Part shown: positions 1 to 10,031 of the stretch, in pieces | How the letters are laid out: each line of letters starts with the position of its first letter | How positions within the stretch are numbered: position 1 is the first letter of the stretch | Origin: Hormiphora californensis | Lineage: Eukaryota > Ctenophora > Tentaculata > Cydippida > Pleurobrachiidae | Direction of reading: 5' to 3' | Assembly (NCBI GenBank): GCA_020137815.1 | Contig: CM035350.1 | Location: 2,989,037-3,053,036, forward strand | Length of the DNA: 64,000 nt | Made by a program: the position numbers and the translations under genes | Notes under the pieces: generated by a model | Told to the model about the DNA's origin: nothing | Database searches by the model: none | Seen by the model: the letters and a program-made list of their open reading frames with translations, nothing else

Positions 1-580
1 AAGTAGTTTCCCGTCCACCATTCTCCAAACATATCCTACACTGAGCTATGTATATGACATTGGCTGTTTTGCAGTTCAACGTCATATCCAAATCAACCGA
101 TTCTCCGTTGGTCTGGAACCTCGTGCTACTCCCCATCAATTCGCAGGTTTTGCACCCTTTCGATCCACATTTCTGGCTGTCTACCGGTACCCTCTCTTCA
201 TGTCCTTCACTCAGTTTCCTATTCCGTACGACAGTGTTGCCTATAGAGGGGTGTTTTCTAAGGGCGAACACAGTCTGGACGTCTCCAGCAGCTGACTTGA
301 TGTCTTCATCCATTGCTCTAACGAACGATTTCAGATTGTCAATACCTTTGAAGTATGAGGTCACAAACATGAGTTTCTTGGTGACCGGGGTACTGTTCTC
401 GCTCGGTGTTGGGTTCTCTTGGGCAAGAACTCGTTCCAAAGCTCGAGGTTGCAGAGAATTGAGTGCCTCCATCTTGTGCCCGCTTTTCTCAAGATCTCTT
501 TTAAGGTCCTCAACATCCCTGTCTCTTGTTTCCGGCAGTGAGTTTCTCTTCATAATCCGGATTAGCTGACTCACTGCCAC
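1..580 (-). pseudogene. Linker and partial GIY-YIG endonuclease of Penelope-like copy A
   Basis: Directly after the TGA at 581-583 the same frame stays open to the window edge. It encodes a charged linker, a cysteine cluster (KCGSKGCKTC) that resembles the zinc-binding motif preceding the nuclease in this family, and the first nuclease strand, VIYIAQC. The second conserved strand lies beyond the window. A separate protein starting inside this region is possible, but a single reading frame broken by a nonsense change is the simpler view. Suppression of the stop cannot be excluded. Confidence 0.7.
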
Positions 581-2239
581 TCATTTGAAGACATTCTCGT
601 GGTGGTAGGAGTCTGTCTTCAGGTATAGTCTAGCATCGGTGGGCTTCCGGTAGAGTTCGTATTGTAGTCCCGTGCGATCTAGGTAGAGAGAGACGTCAAG
701 GTAGTTAACCCTGTTTCCATACTGCTGGTCTCCAAACTGGATCCCATACTCAGCTGTTTTTAAATTCAGCTGGTTGATGAAGGTCGTTAATTGTCTCTCT
801 GTTCCGACCCACACTCCGATGATGTCGTCAATAAATCGCCTCCATAACCTGATCTGTGAAGGGATTGGGTCTCGTATCGCATGAAAGATCAACCAATGAA
901 GGGTGATGTCCGCTAGTTGTCGCGAGATACAGTTTCCAGTGGGTATACCCTTCACGCTGGTGAAAACCTTCCCCTCAAACGTGATAAAAGACTTTTCAAG
1001 TATGAGTGTGATGAAATTCCTCAACGTAGTCCTCCTGTCACGTGCAACCTTGCAGGTTACAAAAGCATGCTCCAGTGCCTGCAAAGCTACGTCCGGTCGG
1101 ATGCTGGGGTATAGTGACACCACGTCCAAAGTGAACAATTGGGTGCCTCCCCCTTTGAAAATGGCCTCCCCGCTTTTGCTGAGTGAGTCCAGCTGTTGTA
1201 GGAGATCATCTGTGTCCAAGATATACTCGTGTCCACAGTAGCTCTTGCTTATCTCCGTGATGTATGGCGATACCCATTTTTCAATCCTATAGAGTGGGCC
1301 AGCTCTGGTGGCGTGAACCAGCCTAGCTGGGGGTATTGTCTTCTCATCGATTTGCTGTTGCGTCAGCTTGTGTATTTTGAAGAGGGGGTAGGTATAGGGT
1401 ACTACAGGCCTAAATACGGGGGACTGCTTCAAATTGTTGTTCTTGTTCAGTCCTGTGATGCGTGTTTTGTCCTCCTCAGTAATCCTACCGCTCTCCAATT
1501 CATTCAAGACTGTCGCTTGTACATGTTTATTGGTGTCTGTCATCCTTTCTTCAATGGACTGGTTTACCTCGCAAAAGTTGTCACGGCAGTTTACTGAAGT
1601 TCGGATGGCTTGTAGAGCGTCCTCATAGTTGAGGATGAGGGTGGCCCCTCCCTTGTCAGCTCTGGTCACGAAGATTTGTTCCTCTTCTATTTTCCTCCTG
1701 ACCCACTTCTTTCCGTCTGCTTCCTTACGGGTTAGGTTGCTCTTGGGTTTCGGTGGGTTCAGCCCATCAATGTGGCTTAATAAACGACTTTTTATGTCCT
1801 CCACGGTGGCGTTATGGTAGTCGTTTGGTCCTCTTCTGGATGGGATTCTGAGGTCCTGGTGTCGGTCGTCTCGTAAGGGCTCGTTTTCATCCCCGGTTTT
1901 CTCGTGGAAGAAGGCCTTCCACTCCAACTTTCGTAGGTATTCCTTTGCATCGAATTTCAGGTCATACTTGTTGAAGTTACGTACTTCTACAAAGTTGAGG
2001 CCTTTTGCTAGGTATAGGAAAGCTTCATCGGGGATTTCTAGCGAAGAGAGGTTGCGGACCAAGGTGGTTTTTATTTCCTGGACCCTGGCTGTTAGTTCTT
2101 GTTGCTTCCTCAACTTCTTTCTGGTACGGTAGTCCCTTCTTCTTTTGGTTTTATGGGCTTTCGATGCCCTTCTCCGAGTCTGTCTCCGCTCCCCTCTCTT
2201 GGTTAACTTAGGAGCTGCTGATTTTGGTGGTTTACTCAT
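581..2239 (-). CDS. Penelope-like reverse transcriptase
   Basis: The frame starts best at the Met at 2237-2239. An upstream Met at 2356 would translate sequence belonging to the inverted neighbour copy. The product is about 552 residues. It opens with a very basic N-terminus rich in Lys and Arg (MSKPPKSAAPKLTKRGERR), then the palm and fingers. Recognisable motifs are FTLDVVSLYPSI (catalytic Asp region), GIPTGNCISRQLAD, and RRFIDDIIGVW with the paired catalytic Asp residues. NYLDVSLYLDRTG and YRKPTDARLYL follow, both usual in this family. The frame ends at a TGA just after HHENVFK, where related proteins continue into the linker and endonuclease. All catalytic motifs look intact. Confidence 0.88.
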   Translation of the reverse strand: MSKPPKSAAPKLTKRGERRQTRRRASKAHKTKRRRDYRTRKKLRKQQELTARVQEIKTTLVRNLSSLEIPDEAFLYLAKGLNFVEVRNFNKYDLKFDAKEYLRKLEWKAFFHEKTGDENEPLRDDRHQDLRIPSRRGPNDYHNATVEDIKSRLLSHIDGLNPPKPKSNLTRKEADGKKWVRRKIEEEQIFVTRADKGGATLILNYEDALQAIRTSVNCRDNFCEVNQSIEERMTDTNKHVQATVLNELESGRITEEDKTRITGLNKNNNLKQSPVFRPVVPYTYPLFKIHKLTQQQIDEKTIPPARLVHATRAGPLYRIEKWVSPYITEISKSYCGHEYILDTDDLLQQLDSLSKSGEAIFKGGGTQLFTLDVVSLYPSIRPDVALQALEHAFVTCKVARDRRTTLRNFITLILEKSFITFEGKVFTSVKGIPTGNCISRQLADITLHWLIFHAIRDPIPSQIRLWRRFIDDIIGVWVGTERQLTTFINQLNLKTAEYGIQFGDQQYGNRVNYLDVSLYLDRTGLQYELYRKPTDARLYLKTDSYHHENVFK

Positions 2240-2321
2240 GTGGAAAGCGATCTTCCGATCTCTCTTTACCTTCAGCTTCTGTTCCAGATCATTGTTGGGG
2301 GCTGGTTCACAATTTCGGGTG

Positions 2322-3027
2322 TTTGGAACGAGTTCTTGCCCAAGAGAACCCAACACCGAGCGAGAACAGTACCCCGGTCACCAAGAAACTCATGTTTGTG
2401 ACCTCATACTTCAAAGGTATTGACAATCTGAAATCGTTCGTTAGAGCAATGGATGAAGACATCAAGTCAGCTGCTGGAGACGTCCAGACTGTGTTCGCCC
2501 TTAGAAAACACCCCTCTATAGGCAACACTGTCGTACGGAATAGGAAACTGAGTGAAGGACATGAAGAGAGGGTACCGGTAGACAGCCAGAAATGTGGATC
2601 GAAAGGGTGCAAAACCTGCGAATTGATGGGGAGTAGCACGAGGTTCCAGACCAACGGAGAATCGGTTGATTTGGATATGACGTTGAACTGCAAAACAGCC
2701 AATGTCATATACATAGCTCAGTGTAGGATATGTTTGGAGAATGGTGGACGGGAAACTACTTACATTGGGCAAACCACGACACCTCTCCACATCAGATTTA
2801 ACGGACACAGGAACAAGTTCAAAATAGACACTAATCTCAGTTTTGAGAAAAGTGCCTTGAGTCTCCACTGCTTCCTCAGACACAAAAACAATTTCGATTT
2901 AAAACTCTTTAATGTAGGGATCATAAGGCAGGTGCCAGCGGTAGAGTTGGATAGATTCGAGGGGAGATATATAGAACAGTTAAATACTAAAGTTTTTGGC
3001 CTTAATAGGATGGTGGTAGTGAGATGA
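2322..3027 (+). mobile_element. Penelope-like retroelement, copy B: 5'-truncated GIY-YIG part
   Basis: The forward frame ends at 3027 and encodes the linker, the cysteine cluster, and a full GIY-YIG domain. VIYIAQC and TYIGQT are the two signature strands, followed by IRFNGHRNKF and the conserved acidic helix DRFEGRYIEQL. No reverse transcriptase precedes it on this strand. Homology to copy A starts sharply at 2322, so the copy is 5' truncated and sits head to head with copy A. Upstream codons of the same frame (from 2224) are antisense to the copy A coding start and are probably not functional. Confidence 0.82.
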
Positions 3028-3740
3028 GGGATTTTATACATTTTATACAATTTTGCACATTTTTCAATTCATGTACTGTTTTGCAGTGCTGGGCGGAGGG
3101 CGCCGCGACACAGTTGCGTTCTCTGGCGCGCAAAACGCGCGCTAGTCCCTGTTTTGAGTGGCTGCGGGTTGTAAAATGAGTTGAAAAATGTGCAAAAATT
3201 GTTTAGCTTGACCATTTTTGAGCAGTTTTTTAGCGTGATGGGTTTTTGTATCTCATGTTTAACATCTTTCTCTTTTAGCTGATGATGCTGGATGTTTATG
3301 TGATCTAGCGAAAACGTTTCAAGAAACCCTGTGTATTGTTCTGCGTCCATCCATAAATACACAGATTTCGGGGTTTTTGATGCTCTAAAAAAGCATGTTC
3401 CAGATGAAGTAGAGACCTGAAATTTTGTACTCTGAGGGCCCTCATATAGGAGAAGAGGCATGCAAATTTTCAGAACGATCGGATGTAAGGTAAAAATTTG
3501 CCAGAGGGGTCCCAAAATGCAAAAATGTAAGGAGGGGGAGGAGAGGGGAGGGGAGGGGAGGGGAGGGGGAGGGGGAGGACGCTTTTTTATCTTTGAGTGT
3601 TCTCCTAAACCACAAATAGTAGAGACTTGCCGTTTGGAACAGTGGTTCCTTACATCATTGCGCTCGGTAATAGCTGTGTAAGAACTTCAAAATCGCCATA
3701 GTTCATTAATTATTCATTAATTAGTCATTAAATATCCATT
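3028..3740. other. Retroelement 3' flank, no gene seen
   Basis: This stretch follows the copy B endonuclease stop and probably contains its 3' untranslated region. It holds a short G-rich run of GGGGAGG-like units at about 3535-3580. I see no convincing coding sequence on either strand. Confidence 0.5.
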
Positions 3741-4590
3741 TAAACCATGGTCGCGATATGGCACGACTCGAAGGTCATAGAGACTTGACACCGGTCTTAT
3801 TCGACGCGGAATGGTCGATTTATGGGGGGTCTTAGTCGGGACAAAAATCTCTATCTCGCACCGTTAAGCCGTTATTTGCATATTTATACACCTATTCACG
3901 ATTTTATGCATACTTTCAATATTTTCACTTCGGCTGGTTCTAGAACGTTTTCATGGACATATTTCGACGCAAAATAGTCGATTTATGGGGGGTCGTCCCC
4001 CGGACTAAAAGTCGTATCTCGCACCGTTAAGCCGTTATTTGCATATTTATGCACCGATTCATGATTTAATGCATATTCTGAATATTTCCAGTTCGGCTGG
4101 TCTTAAAACGTTTTCATAGACAAATTTCGACGCAAAATAGTCGATTTATGGGGGGTCTTACTCGGAACAAAAATCTCTATCTCGCACCGTTAAGCCGTTA
4201 TTTGCATATTTATGCACCGATTCATGATTTAATGCATATTCTGAATATTTCCAGTTCGGCTGGTCTTAAAACGTTTTCATGGACAAATTTCGACGAAAAA
4301 TAGTCGATTTATGGGGGGTCTTACTCGGAACAAAAATCTCTATCTCGCACCGTTAAGCCGTTATTTGCATATTTATGCACCGATTCATGATTTAATGCAT
4401 ATTCTTGATATTTCCACTTCGGCTGGTCCTAGAACGTTTTCATGGACATATTCCGGCGCAGAATAGTCGATTTATGGGGGGTCGTCCCCCTGACAAAAAG
4501 TCGTATCTCTCACCGTTTAGTCGTTATTCGCATATTTATGAACTATTCAAGTTCGAAAATATGCAGAAATCAGAAAAAATAGCTTTTTCT
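3740..4590. repeat. Tandem repeat, 163-bp unit, about five copies
   Basis: The marker TCGATTTATGGGGGG starts at 3815, 3978, 4141, 4304 and 4467, exactly 163 bases apart each time. Units also share CACCGTTAAGCCGTTATTTG and TTCGGCTGGT. The outer copies are more diverged than the inner three. No coding frame is conserved across units. Confidence 0.9.
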
Positions 4591-5165
4591 ATTTGATGCG
4601 CTGAATCACGTGGGCAACTTTTCCGAGCCCTCCGGGGTCGGGAATTTGCTCTAATTGAGTATAATTGGGTCTAATTGGCCTTAATTGCTCAGTTGGGGCA
4701 CTTTCCCGACCTAGGCGGGCTTTGAGGAGTAGCTTGCGTGATTCGGCGTATCAAAATTAGTCGGAGGAGTGCCTTCACATGGGTGTCTGTCGTTTCCAGG
4801 TGGGGGGTTGTAGGTTGGGTCAATTGGACCCTATTGTGCTCGGTTGGGACGCTTTCCCGGCATCTGAGGGATTGGAGGAGTTGCTTGCGTGATTCAGCGT
4901 ATCGAGAATAGTCGGGTACGGCGATTTTCGCCTTTGTATGAGTGGGTTTCGGTTTGTTGGCCGGAGTCTGCCGCGTGTGTGGCGGATTCTGGCCAAGGTT
5001 TTTTTAGAGTCTTGGCCGGGATCTGCCACTCGCGTGGCGGATTCCGGCCAATAATTTTAGCGACATGTTTATTTTTATTTTGAAATGAAATTTTCATAGA
5101 ATTTCAAACGGGGGTATTTCACTTGATTGAGGGAACTCTTGGCCGGAATCTGCCACCGTAGTATA
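4590..5165. mobile_element. Diverged copy of the CGGTGGCAGATTCCGG foldback family
   Basis: This region matches, with many differences, the right half of the 57.84-58.81 kb foldback element. It has the ~150-bp module marked by CTGAATCACGT near 4600 and, inverted, near 4738 and 4887. It also has palindromic GGCCGGAATCTGCCAC motifs between 4960 and 5160. It ends with the same CTGCCACCGTA terminus. The left arm is shortened, so it is a degraded copy. Confidence 0.75.
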
Positions 5166-5350
5166 TCTTCAATTAGGAGTGAGTTTTTTCCAAAGTGTGT
5201 AAGAATATAAGGATCTTTTTTGCGTTAGGTATACCGCTCTGAAGCTCGTCAGTGTCAGATATAGTTTGACTTGTCTGGCCCTGTCGTGTCTGTGGCGGTA
5301 TACAAAACTTGATATTATTATTATTATTATTAACACCAAAAAGAACAGAA

Positions 5351-5569
5351 ATTAAGTCCAAAAACCAATTAAATAAATTAGTTTGGATGCCCGGGCCCAT
5401 GTGGTGTCACGGGGGTAACACCTTTAGGCTACTGTCATAAATGATTGATATCGAGAGAGATAAAGGCAAAAGAAATTAGGATAGAAAGAGTGAGATATAA
5501 TCAAGAAAGACGGAGAGATAAATAAGAGGATCAGAGAGAGAAAAAGAGAGATATAGTGAAAGAAACAGT

Positions 5570-5609
<40 letters not shown>

Positions 5610-5790
5610 GTGTGAGAGAGAGTGAGAGAGAGATAGATAGAGAATAGAGATAGAAAGATTGAAGGATAACAATTAACAATTAACGAGATATGCCGTTAAT
5701 TATGGCAGTAGCCTAAAGGTGTTACCCCCGTGACACCACATGGGCCCGGGCATCCAAACTAATTTATTTAATTGGTTTTTGGACTTAATT
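5351..5790. mobile_element. 440-bp inverted-repeat (MITE-like) element
   Basis: About 88 bases at each end are essentially perfect inverted repeats. The left end starts ATTAAGTCCAAAAACCAATT and the right end is its reverse complement. The interior is a degenerate GA-rich run (about 5455-5665) with no coding capacity. The near-perfect arms indicate a recent insertion or ongoing conversion. Confidence 0.85.
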
Positions 5791-5961
5791 ATAGGTATAT
5801 CGGGTCTTGGTTACTGTAGGTCGTAGGATACTGAGTGATATATCTCCCGACCAATCTAGCGAATCTTTATCTGGGCCGGGATGTGTGTTCATACGGGCTC
5901 TTCACTCTTGTACCCCCCTCCCAAAACTTCACAAAACCCCTACCTGCATACTAAATTCCTC

Positions 5962-6800
5962 GGGGGGGGGGGGGGGGGCGGTTGAAGTTTTTGAAGTTTG
6001 AAGTTTTCCACCCTACTTTTTGAGTTTTTGAAGTTTTTGAAGTTGACTTCAAAAACTTCAAAAACTTCAAAAACTCTAAACTACTTTTATATGCTATCAG
6101 TGACTTTTATTACACTTGTTTAGGTTAGTTTCATGCTTAATACATATTGTGGCAAAGTTATCCGGCCTTGTCTGCCCTTTTTCTACCACAAATTAGGATA
6201 TTTACAATGATTCCTAGCCATGAAATCCAAGGCACAATTTGGTGTAAAAAATTTAATTTTTTTGTAAAAACAAATTTAACTTTCATTCTATAACTCAAAA
6301 AATTGCCTAGAAAATGCTAAGAAAGTGTTTAAAAATTATGATGTAAATTTTCAAAAATTTTTTTGGGGCCACACGCTTTTTGCGAGTTTCACAAAATGCA
6401 AATTTTTTATGTAGGGAGTAGTGAAAAAACTATGGTCACTAAAATCATCAGCGGCCTCGAGTTAGTGGGGGTACGTGCCAAAATGAAGTCTCCACCTCAT
6501 CTAATTCGAGGGATAATGGGATATTTTCATAATTTTGTGTGTGCTCATGACTTATTTTTGGGCTAGACCAGTTTTAATGGTTTCTGAGTGTCTATAGGAT
6601 TTTTAAAGGGGTGTATCTTGTTCGGAATATGCAAGTTTATATAAGAGTTATGAAGCAAAATAGGACCTATCTCCAACGGTTTAGGAGATATGAGTTTTTG
6701 AAGTTTTTGAAGTTTTTGAAGTTTTCCACCCTAAGTTTCTGTTTGAAGTTTTTGAAGTCGACTTCAAAAACTTCAAAAACTTCAGCCGGCCCCCCCCCCC
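5962..6800. mobile_element. 839-bp non-autonomous element with 8-bp target duplication (hAT-like)
   Basis: AATTCCTC occurs at 5954-5961 and again at 6801-6808, on either side of the element. The ends are a G tract on the left and a C tract on the right, each joined to repeats of GAAGTTTTT that are inverted between the two ends. An 8-bp duplication is typical of hAT elements, but no transposase is present and the termini are low complexity, so the class is inference. The right end lies only 18 bases upstream of a splice acceptor-joined exon at 6819. Confidence 0.7.
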
Positions 6801-6818
6801 AATTCCTCTTGTTTGCAG

Positions 6819-9800
6819 TTGCCCGAGGAGGAAAAGTTAAAGTATCCTACCTTTACCAGTGGTCCAGTTTACTATAACACTACCACATGGTTCAACTGCT
6901 CCGGATATGCGAAGGAGGAAGCAATGTACCAGGAGAACAATGTAAGTGTAGTACATGTTAGATGTTAGATGTTACATAAACCAAGATGTTACATGTTACA
7001 TAAACCAAACCATTAAACCAGACTAGGACGGGAATATATGACAGGGAGTTGACCCCTTCCCAAGTGTTTCTTGTTGTCTCTCCCCACACAACAGTATGCT
7101 TCAGTACCCTATCCCCACACAACAATATATGTTTTCAGTACTCTCTATGGAAAGGGCTGACAGCAGTCTTAGTACCAGGAGTCGTGTTCGCCATCTGTTT
7201 TTTGATACTTTTATTCCAATTCATGTGCAAGTAAGTAATATTGACACAAAATTATTTGGATGGCATTGATCAATTAAATTATATCACAAGGGGTATCTAC
7301 CTAACACAATTCATATAACTAACACAATTCATCTGACATCTCACACTTATTGTCCAGCTTGAGCAGCTGCAATTTCTGCTTCATCCGCAGCAACTTGAGC
7401 CTCCACTGCTGCCACCTCGGCCTCTCCAGCCGCTGCCTCCGCTTCTGCAGCCGCTGCCTCAGCGTTAGCGGCTGCTACTTCAGCATCTAGTGCGGCATGT
7501 TCTGCGGCTGCGGCTGCTTCCTGTGCCTCCCCTGCAGCGAGGGCAGCCTGGGCAGCTGCATCCTCTGCTTCGCATGCAGCTAACACAACTTGTTCCTCCG
7601 CAACAGCAACAGCAACAGCCGCATCTTCCTCCTCCATAGCAACCTGCAACTCCGCAGCAGCCGCATCAGCAACCTCTGCTGCTGATTCGGCCACATTCAG
7701 AGCACTGACAGCATCTGCCAGGGCTGCCTCAGTGAGGGCTTGGGAGGCAGCAGCCTCTGCTGCAGCGTTCTGGGCTTCTTTAGCAGCAGCCTCGGCTTCT
7801 GATGCCGCTACTTCAGCAGCTTCAACAGCCTTTTGAACCTCACAATCAGACATGATGGAAACGAGAGAGAGAAGAAACAACACGGAGAATGATATAAGAG
7901 GGGGGAAGTGATCACCCCTTTGTATACAGTGTGATACACCCAGTCACGTGACTTGCTTACACAATTAACCCCTCTCTCTCTTGTTAACACTGTGTCATCT
8001 TGCATCTAAAACGGGAATGAATGATGTTGTGAAGATCGAATTTTACATCGTGTAGAAAAGTAAAACAATTCAATATTTTTGGGGGATAATTATCAGCCAA
8101 TTCGAGATATAAATCACAGGCACACTAGCAACCCATCAAAATGAAATCTCAAACACAATCCCCCGGCTCTCCGAACAATGTCCCAAATACATCAAACATC
8201 TGATATAATAGGGGTGAGGGGAGGAGTTTGGCGGGGTAGCCTTTGTGAAATCCATCCTGGTCCCAGCGACCACTCGCACCTTCTACCCAAGATGCTCCCC
8301 CTCTCACTCAGCAGCAGACCTGGATTCATCGGCCGATGGTACGCAAAAAAAAGCGTAAAAATATAAATAAATATCGCCCCATGACACACACTGTCCTTCA
8401 GTTTTACATGGTGCAACGATCCATTTTGCTAATGTGGTCTGTGTCCCGACCTGGGCCTCATATTTAGCGTTATCCCCCATCGCTCTGCCGTTGCTAGGGG
8501 TGATTATTCTGCAGCAGCCTCCTCATCAGCGGCGGCTTCCTCCTCAGCAGCGGGTTCCTCATCAGCGGCGGCTTCCTCCTCGGCAGCCTCCTCTTGAGTT
8601 TCCTCGACAGTCTCCTGGACCTCCTCCTGTTGTACATTCTCGTTATCGGCCATGGTGCGGGTCTTCTTCTTCTCTCTCTCGGGCAAACAAACTCAAACTG
8701 GGTAAATTGTGAAGTGGTAAAGGGAGGGAGCTTGTGTGGAGAGATGTTGTGGTGGGGTGTGATCATCAGGGGGGCTCACACAATCATGTGATCATACACC
8801 AGCAGGACGGAGAGAGGGAGATCAGGAGCAGGGGTCAGGGCGGTGTGATCGTGATATATCACAGATCTGTATCATATGTAGTCAGAGCGATAACAAGAGG
8901 TGACAAAAGTGTAAGCCAAGCTATTCTTGTTGAGGAATAGGGGATCTGAAAATAACAGCGAGCAGGGTTTCAGTGTAGCTTGGCAAGGTTTGAGATGGAC
9001 GTTATCTCGAAATAATAATTAATAATAATCAATAATAATAATTAATAATAATTAACTCCAAATGTACACCGACAAGATCTAATATGTGTACTCTGCAGCT
9101 GCTAATCTCACTCATTCTCTCACACGGCGTAGCTCAACAGGTAGAGCAATGGACAGTGGACACGGAACCAGAGGTTGGCGGTTCGGGCCGGCCCTCGCGG
9201 CTTCACCATATAATTTTCCTCCGCATTTATCCTGATCTCATTCATGACATACTATTTCTACACTGAATTTGAGCTGAATTAGTTAGATCTTAACAGCGTA
9301 TTCTCTCTCTCAGGAACTGTGATTGTGACTTCGACTGTTTTGCTCGTCAGTCCCAGAGTAATCGAGTTCAGAGAGAAATGAGGACGCGAAATGATGTAGA
9401 GGTGGTAGAACTGGGATACCGATCGAGAACCAGGTCTATATCCCCGCCCTCTGGCCGGATACCTCGACTCCGGCGGCGGAGCACGGGAAGTTTGGCCTCT
9501 ATAAGCGGAAGTCCCGAACTAGCTATCCCTAGTAGACGACGTAGTTTTACTTTTCACGTCGATCCGGCACCGCCTGCATACGGCACTAACGGTAAGAATG
9601 GGTAGCTATTATTACGAGTAGCACCATATAGGGTCTCTTGGAGTTGGCTTGATACATCACTGATCTGGGAGACGGACGCTAGGTCTAACTACCGTTATTT
9701 TTCGTAAAAATAACGGTAGTTTTAGTCTAAAATCGTAGATTGCGAGCGATCGTTTTCGGCCGTTAGGCCGGAAACGAGAGCTCGCTGTGGTCCCTAACCG

Positions 9801-10031
9801 GTCCAGAATGGTTAGGGCTGTTGTTTGGGGCCGAGTGCAATGCAAATTAAACTTTAATTTCCATGGCCGGCATAATGTTAATTCATTTCAGATTTATACC
9901 TCGGGGATAGTGATTTCATGCCTTCCCAAACCAACTACCCATCCAATCCAGGCTACACATCCACTACTGGAGATGAAGAGAGTGGCCTACCACCCCCTCC
10001 TAGCTATAATTCTGTCGTTAACAACTACTAG
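6819..10031 (+). CDS. Single-pass membrane protein with a PPxY tail (3' half, exons joined)
   Basis: Four exons join in phase: 6819-6941, 7139-7230, 9314-9591 and 9892-10031 (stop). The first visible exon encodes an extracellular-type segment with two N-glycosylation sequons (YNTTTW and FNCSGY). The next encodes a hydrophobic span, LTAVLVPGVVFAICFLILL, followed by Cys-rich MCKNCDCDFDCF. The third is basic and Ser/Arg rich, fitting a cytosolic region (IPRLRRRSTGS). The last ends in LPPPPSYNSVVNNY, which contains a PPxY motif of the kind bound by WW domains, for example in Nedd4-type ligases. Upstream exons were not identified; repeat elements occupy that region. The layout is loosely reminiscent of two-pass channel beta subunits, but I do not recognise the family. 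The third intron position hosts two antisense reading frames. Confidence 0.7.
7347..7853 (-). CDS. Alanine/glutamate-rich helical protein, nested in an intron
   Basis: The 168-residue frame starts at the Met at 7851-7853 (MSDCEVQKAVEAAEVA) and is almost entirely Ala, Glu, Val and Asp, in runs such as AEAAAAEAEAAAGEAE. That composition predicts one long alanine-rich helix or coiled coil. An alternative Met ten codons upstream would add a short hydrophobic stretch. A TATA-like CTTATATC lies about 35-45 bases upstream of the start. The gene lies antisense inside the intron between 7230 and 9314 of the membrane protein gene. A low-complexity frame can arise from repeats, but codons vary across the frame (GCA, GCG, GCT, GCC), which argues for selection on protein. 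No function is assigned. Confidence 0.55.
   Translation of the reverse strand: MSDCEVQKAVEAAEVAASEAEAAAKEAQNAAAEAAASQALTEAALADAVSALNVAESAAEVADAAAAELQVAMEEEDAAVAVAVAEEQVVLAACEAEDAAAQAALAAGEAQEAAAAAEHAALDAEVAAANAEAAAAEAEAAAGEAEVAAVEAQVAADEAEIAAAQAGQ
8504..8653 (-). CDS. Small acidic Ala/Glu-rich protein, nested in the same intron
   Basis: The likely start is the Met at 8651-8653, giving a 49-residue protein that begins MADNENVQQEEVQETVEE and continues as EEEAAADEEPAAEEEAAADE to a TAA. It lies upstream of, and on the same strand as, the larger alanine-rich frame at 7347-7853, and shares its composition, so the two may be paralogues or belong to one small cluster. The coding part contains short internal repeats of about 24 bases. 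It could be a fragment or a simple-repeat artefact. Function is unknown. Confidence 0.42.
   Translation of the reverse strand: MADNENVQQEEVQETVEETQEEAAEEEAAADEEPAAEEEAAADEEAAAE
9125..9208 (+). other. tRNA-like sequence, probably a SINE head
   Basis: TAGCTCAACAGG fits a Pol III A box, and GGTTCGGGCC about 45 bases later is a near-match to a B box. CTTCACCA follows. The acceptor arms do not pair, so this is not a functional tRNA as far as I can fold it. Confidence 0.3.

Larger units (their letters stand above)
1..2239 (-). mobile_element. Penelope-like retroelement, copy A (cut by the window edge)
   Basis: This strand reads a reverse transcriptase followed by the linker and start of a GIY-YIG endonuclease, the order typical of Penelope-like elements. 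The reverse transcriptase runs from about 2239 to 581. The endonuclease part continues in the same frame from 580 to the window edge, so the element is incomplete here. One in-frame TGA at 581-583 separates the two parts. Bases 1-440 are the exact reverse complement of 2322-2761, which belong to a second, inverted partial copy. That arrangement fits the complex inverted and partial copies known for this class. Boundaries cannot be set because the 3' end lies outside the window. Confidence 0.88.

Noticed and set aside
3270-3345. Hammerhead-ribozyme-like sequence downstream of Penelope copy B (CTGATGA ... GAAA with a partial stem II and a GTTTC/GAAAC hairpin)
   Set aside because: Hammerheads are known in Penelope-like elements, but here the stem II closing pair is missing, stem III has mismatches and the cleavage position would be G. 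I do not consider it a functional ribozyme.
5794-5953. An additional exon of the membrane protein gene after the AG at 5791-5793
   Set aside because: The frame is open, but it directly abuts the end of an inverted-repeat element and no convincing donor follows.
9125-9208. Functional tRNA
   Set aside because: The acceptor stem does not pair and the T loop deviates from consensus.
6819-10031. Assignment of the membrane protein as a calcium-activated potassium channel beta subunit
   Set aside because: Only a loose resemblance around the last membrane span; the first membrane span is not visible and the PPxY tail is not a feature of that family as I know it.
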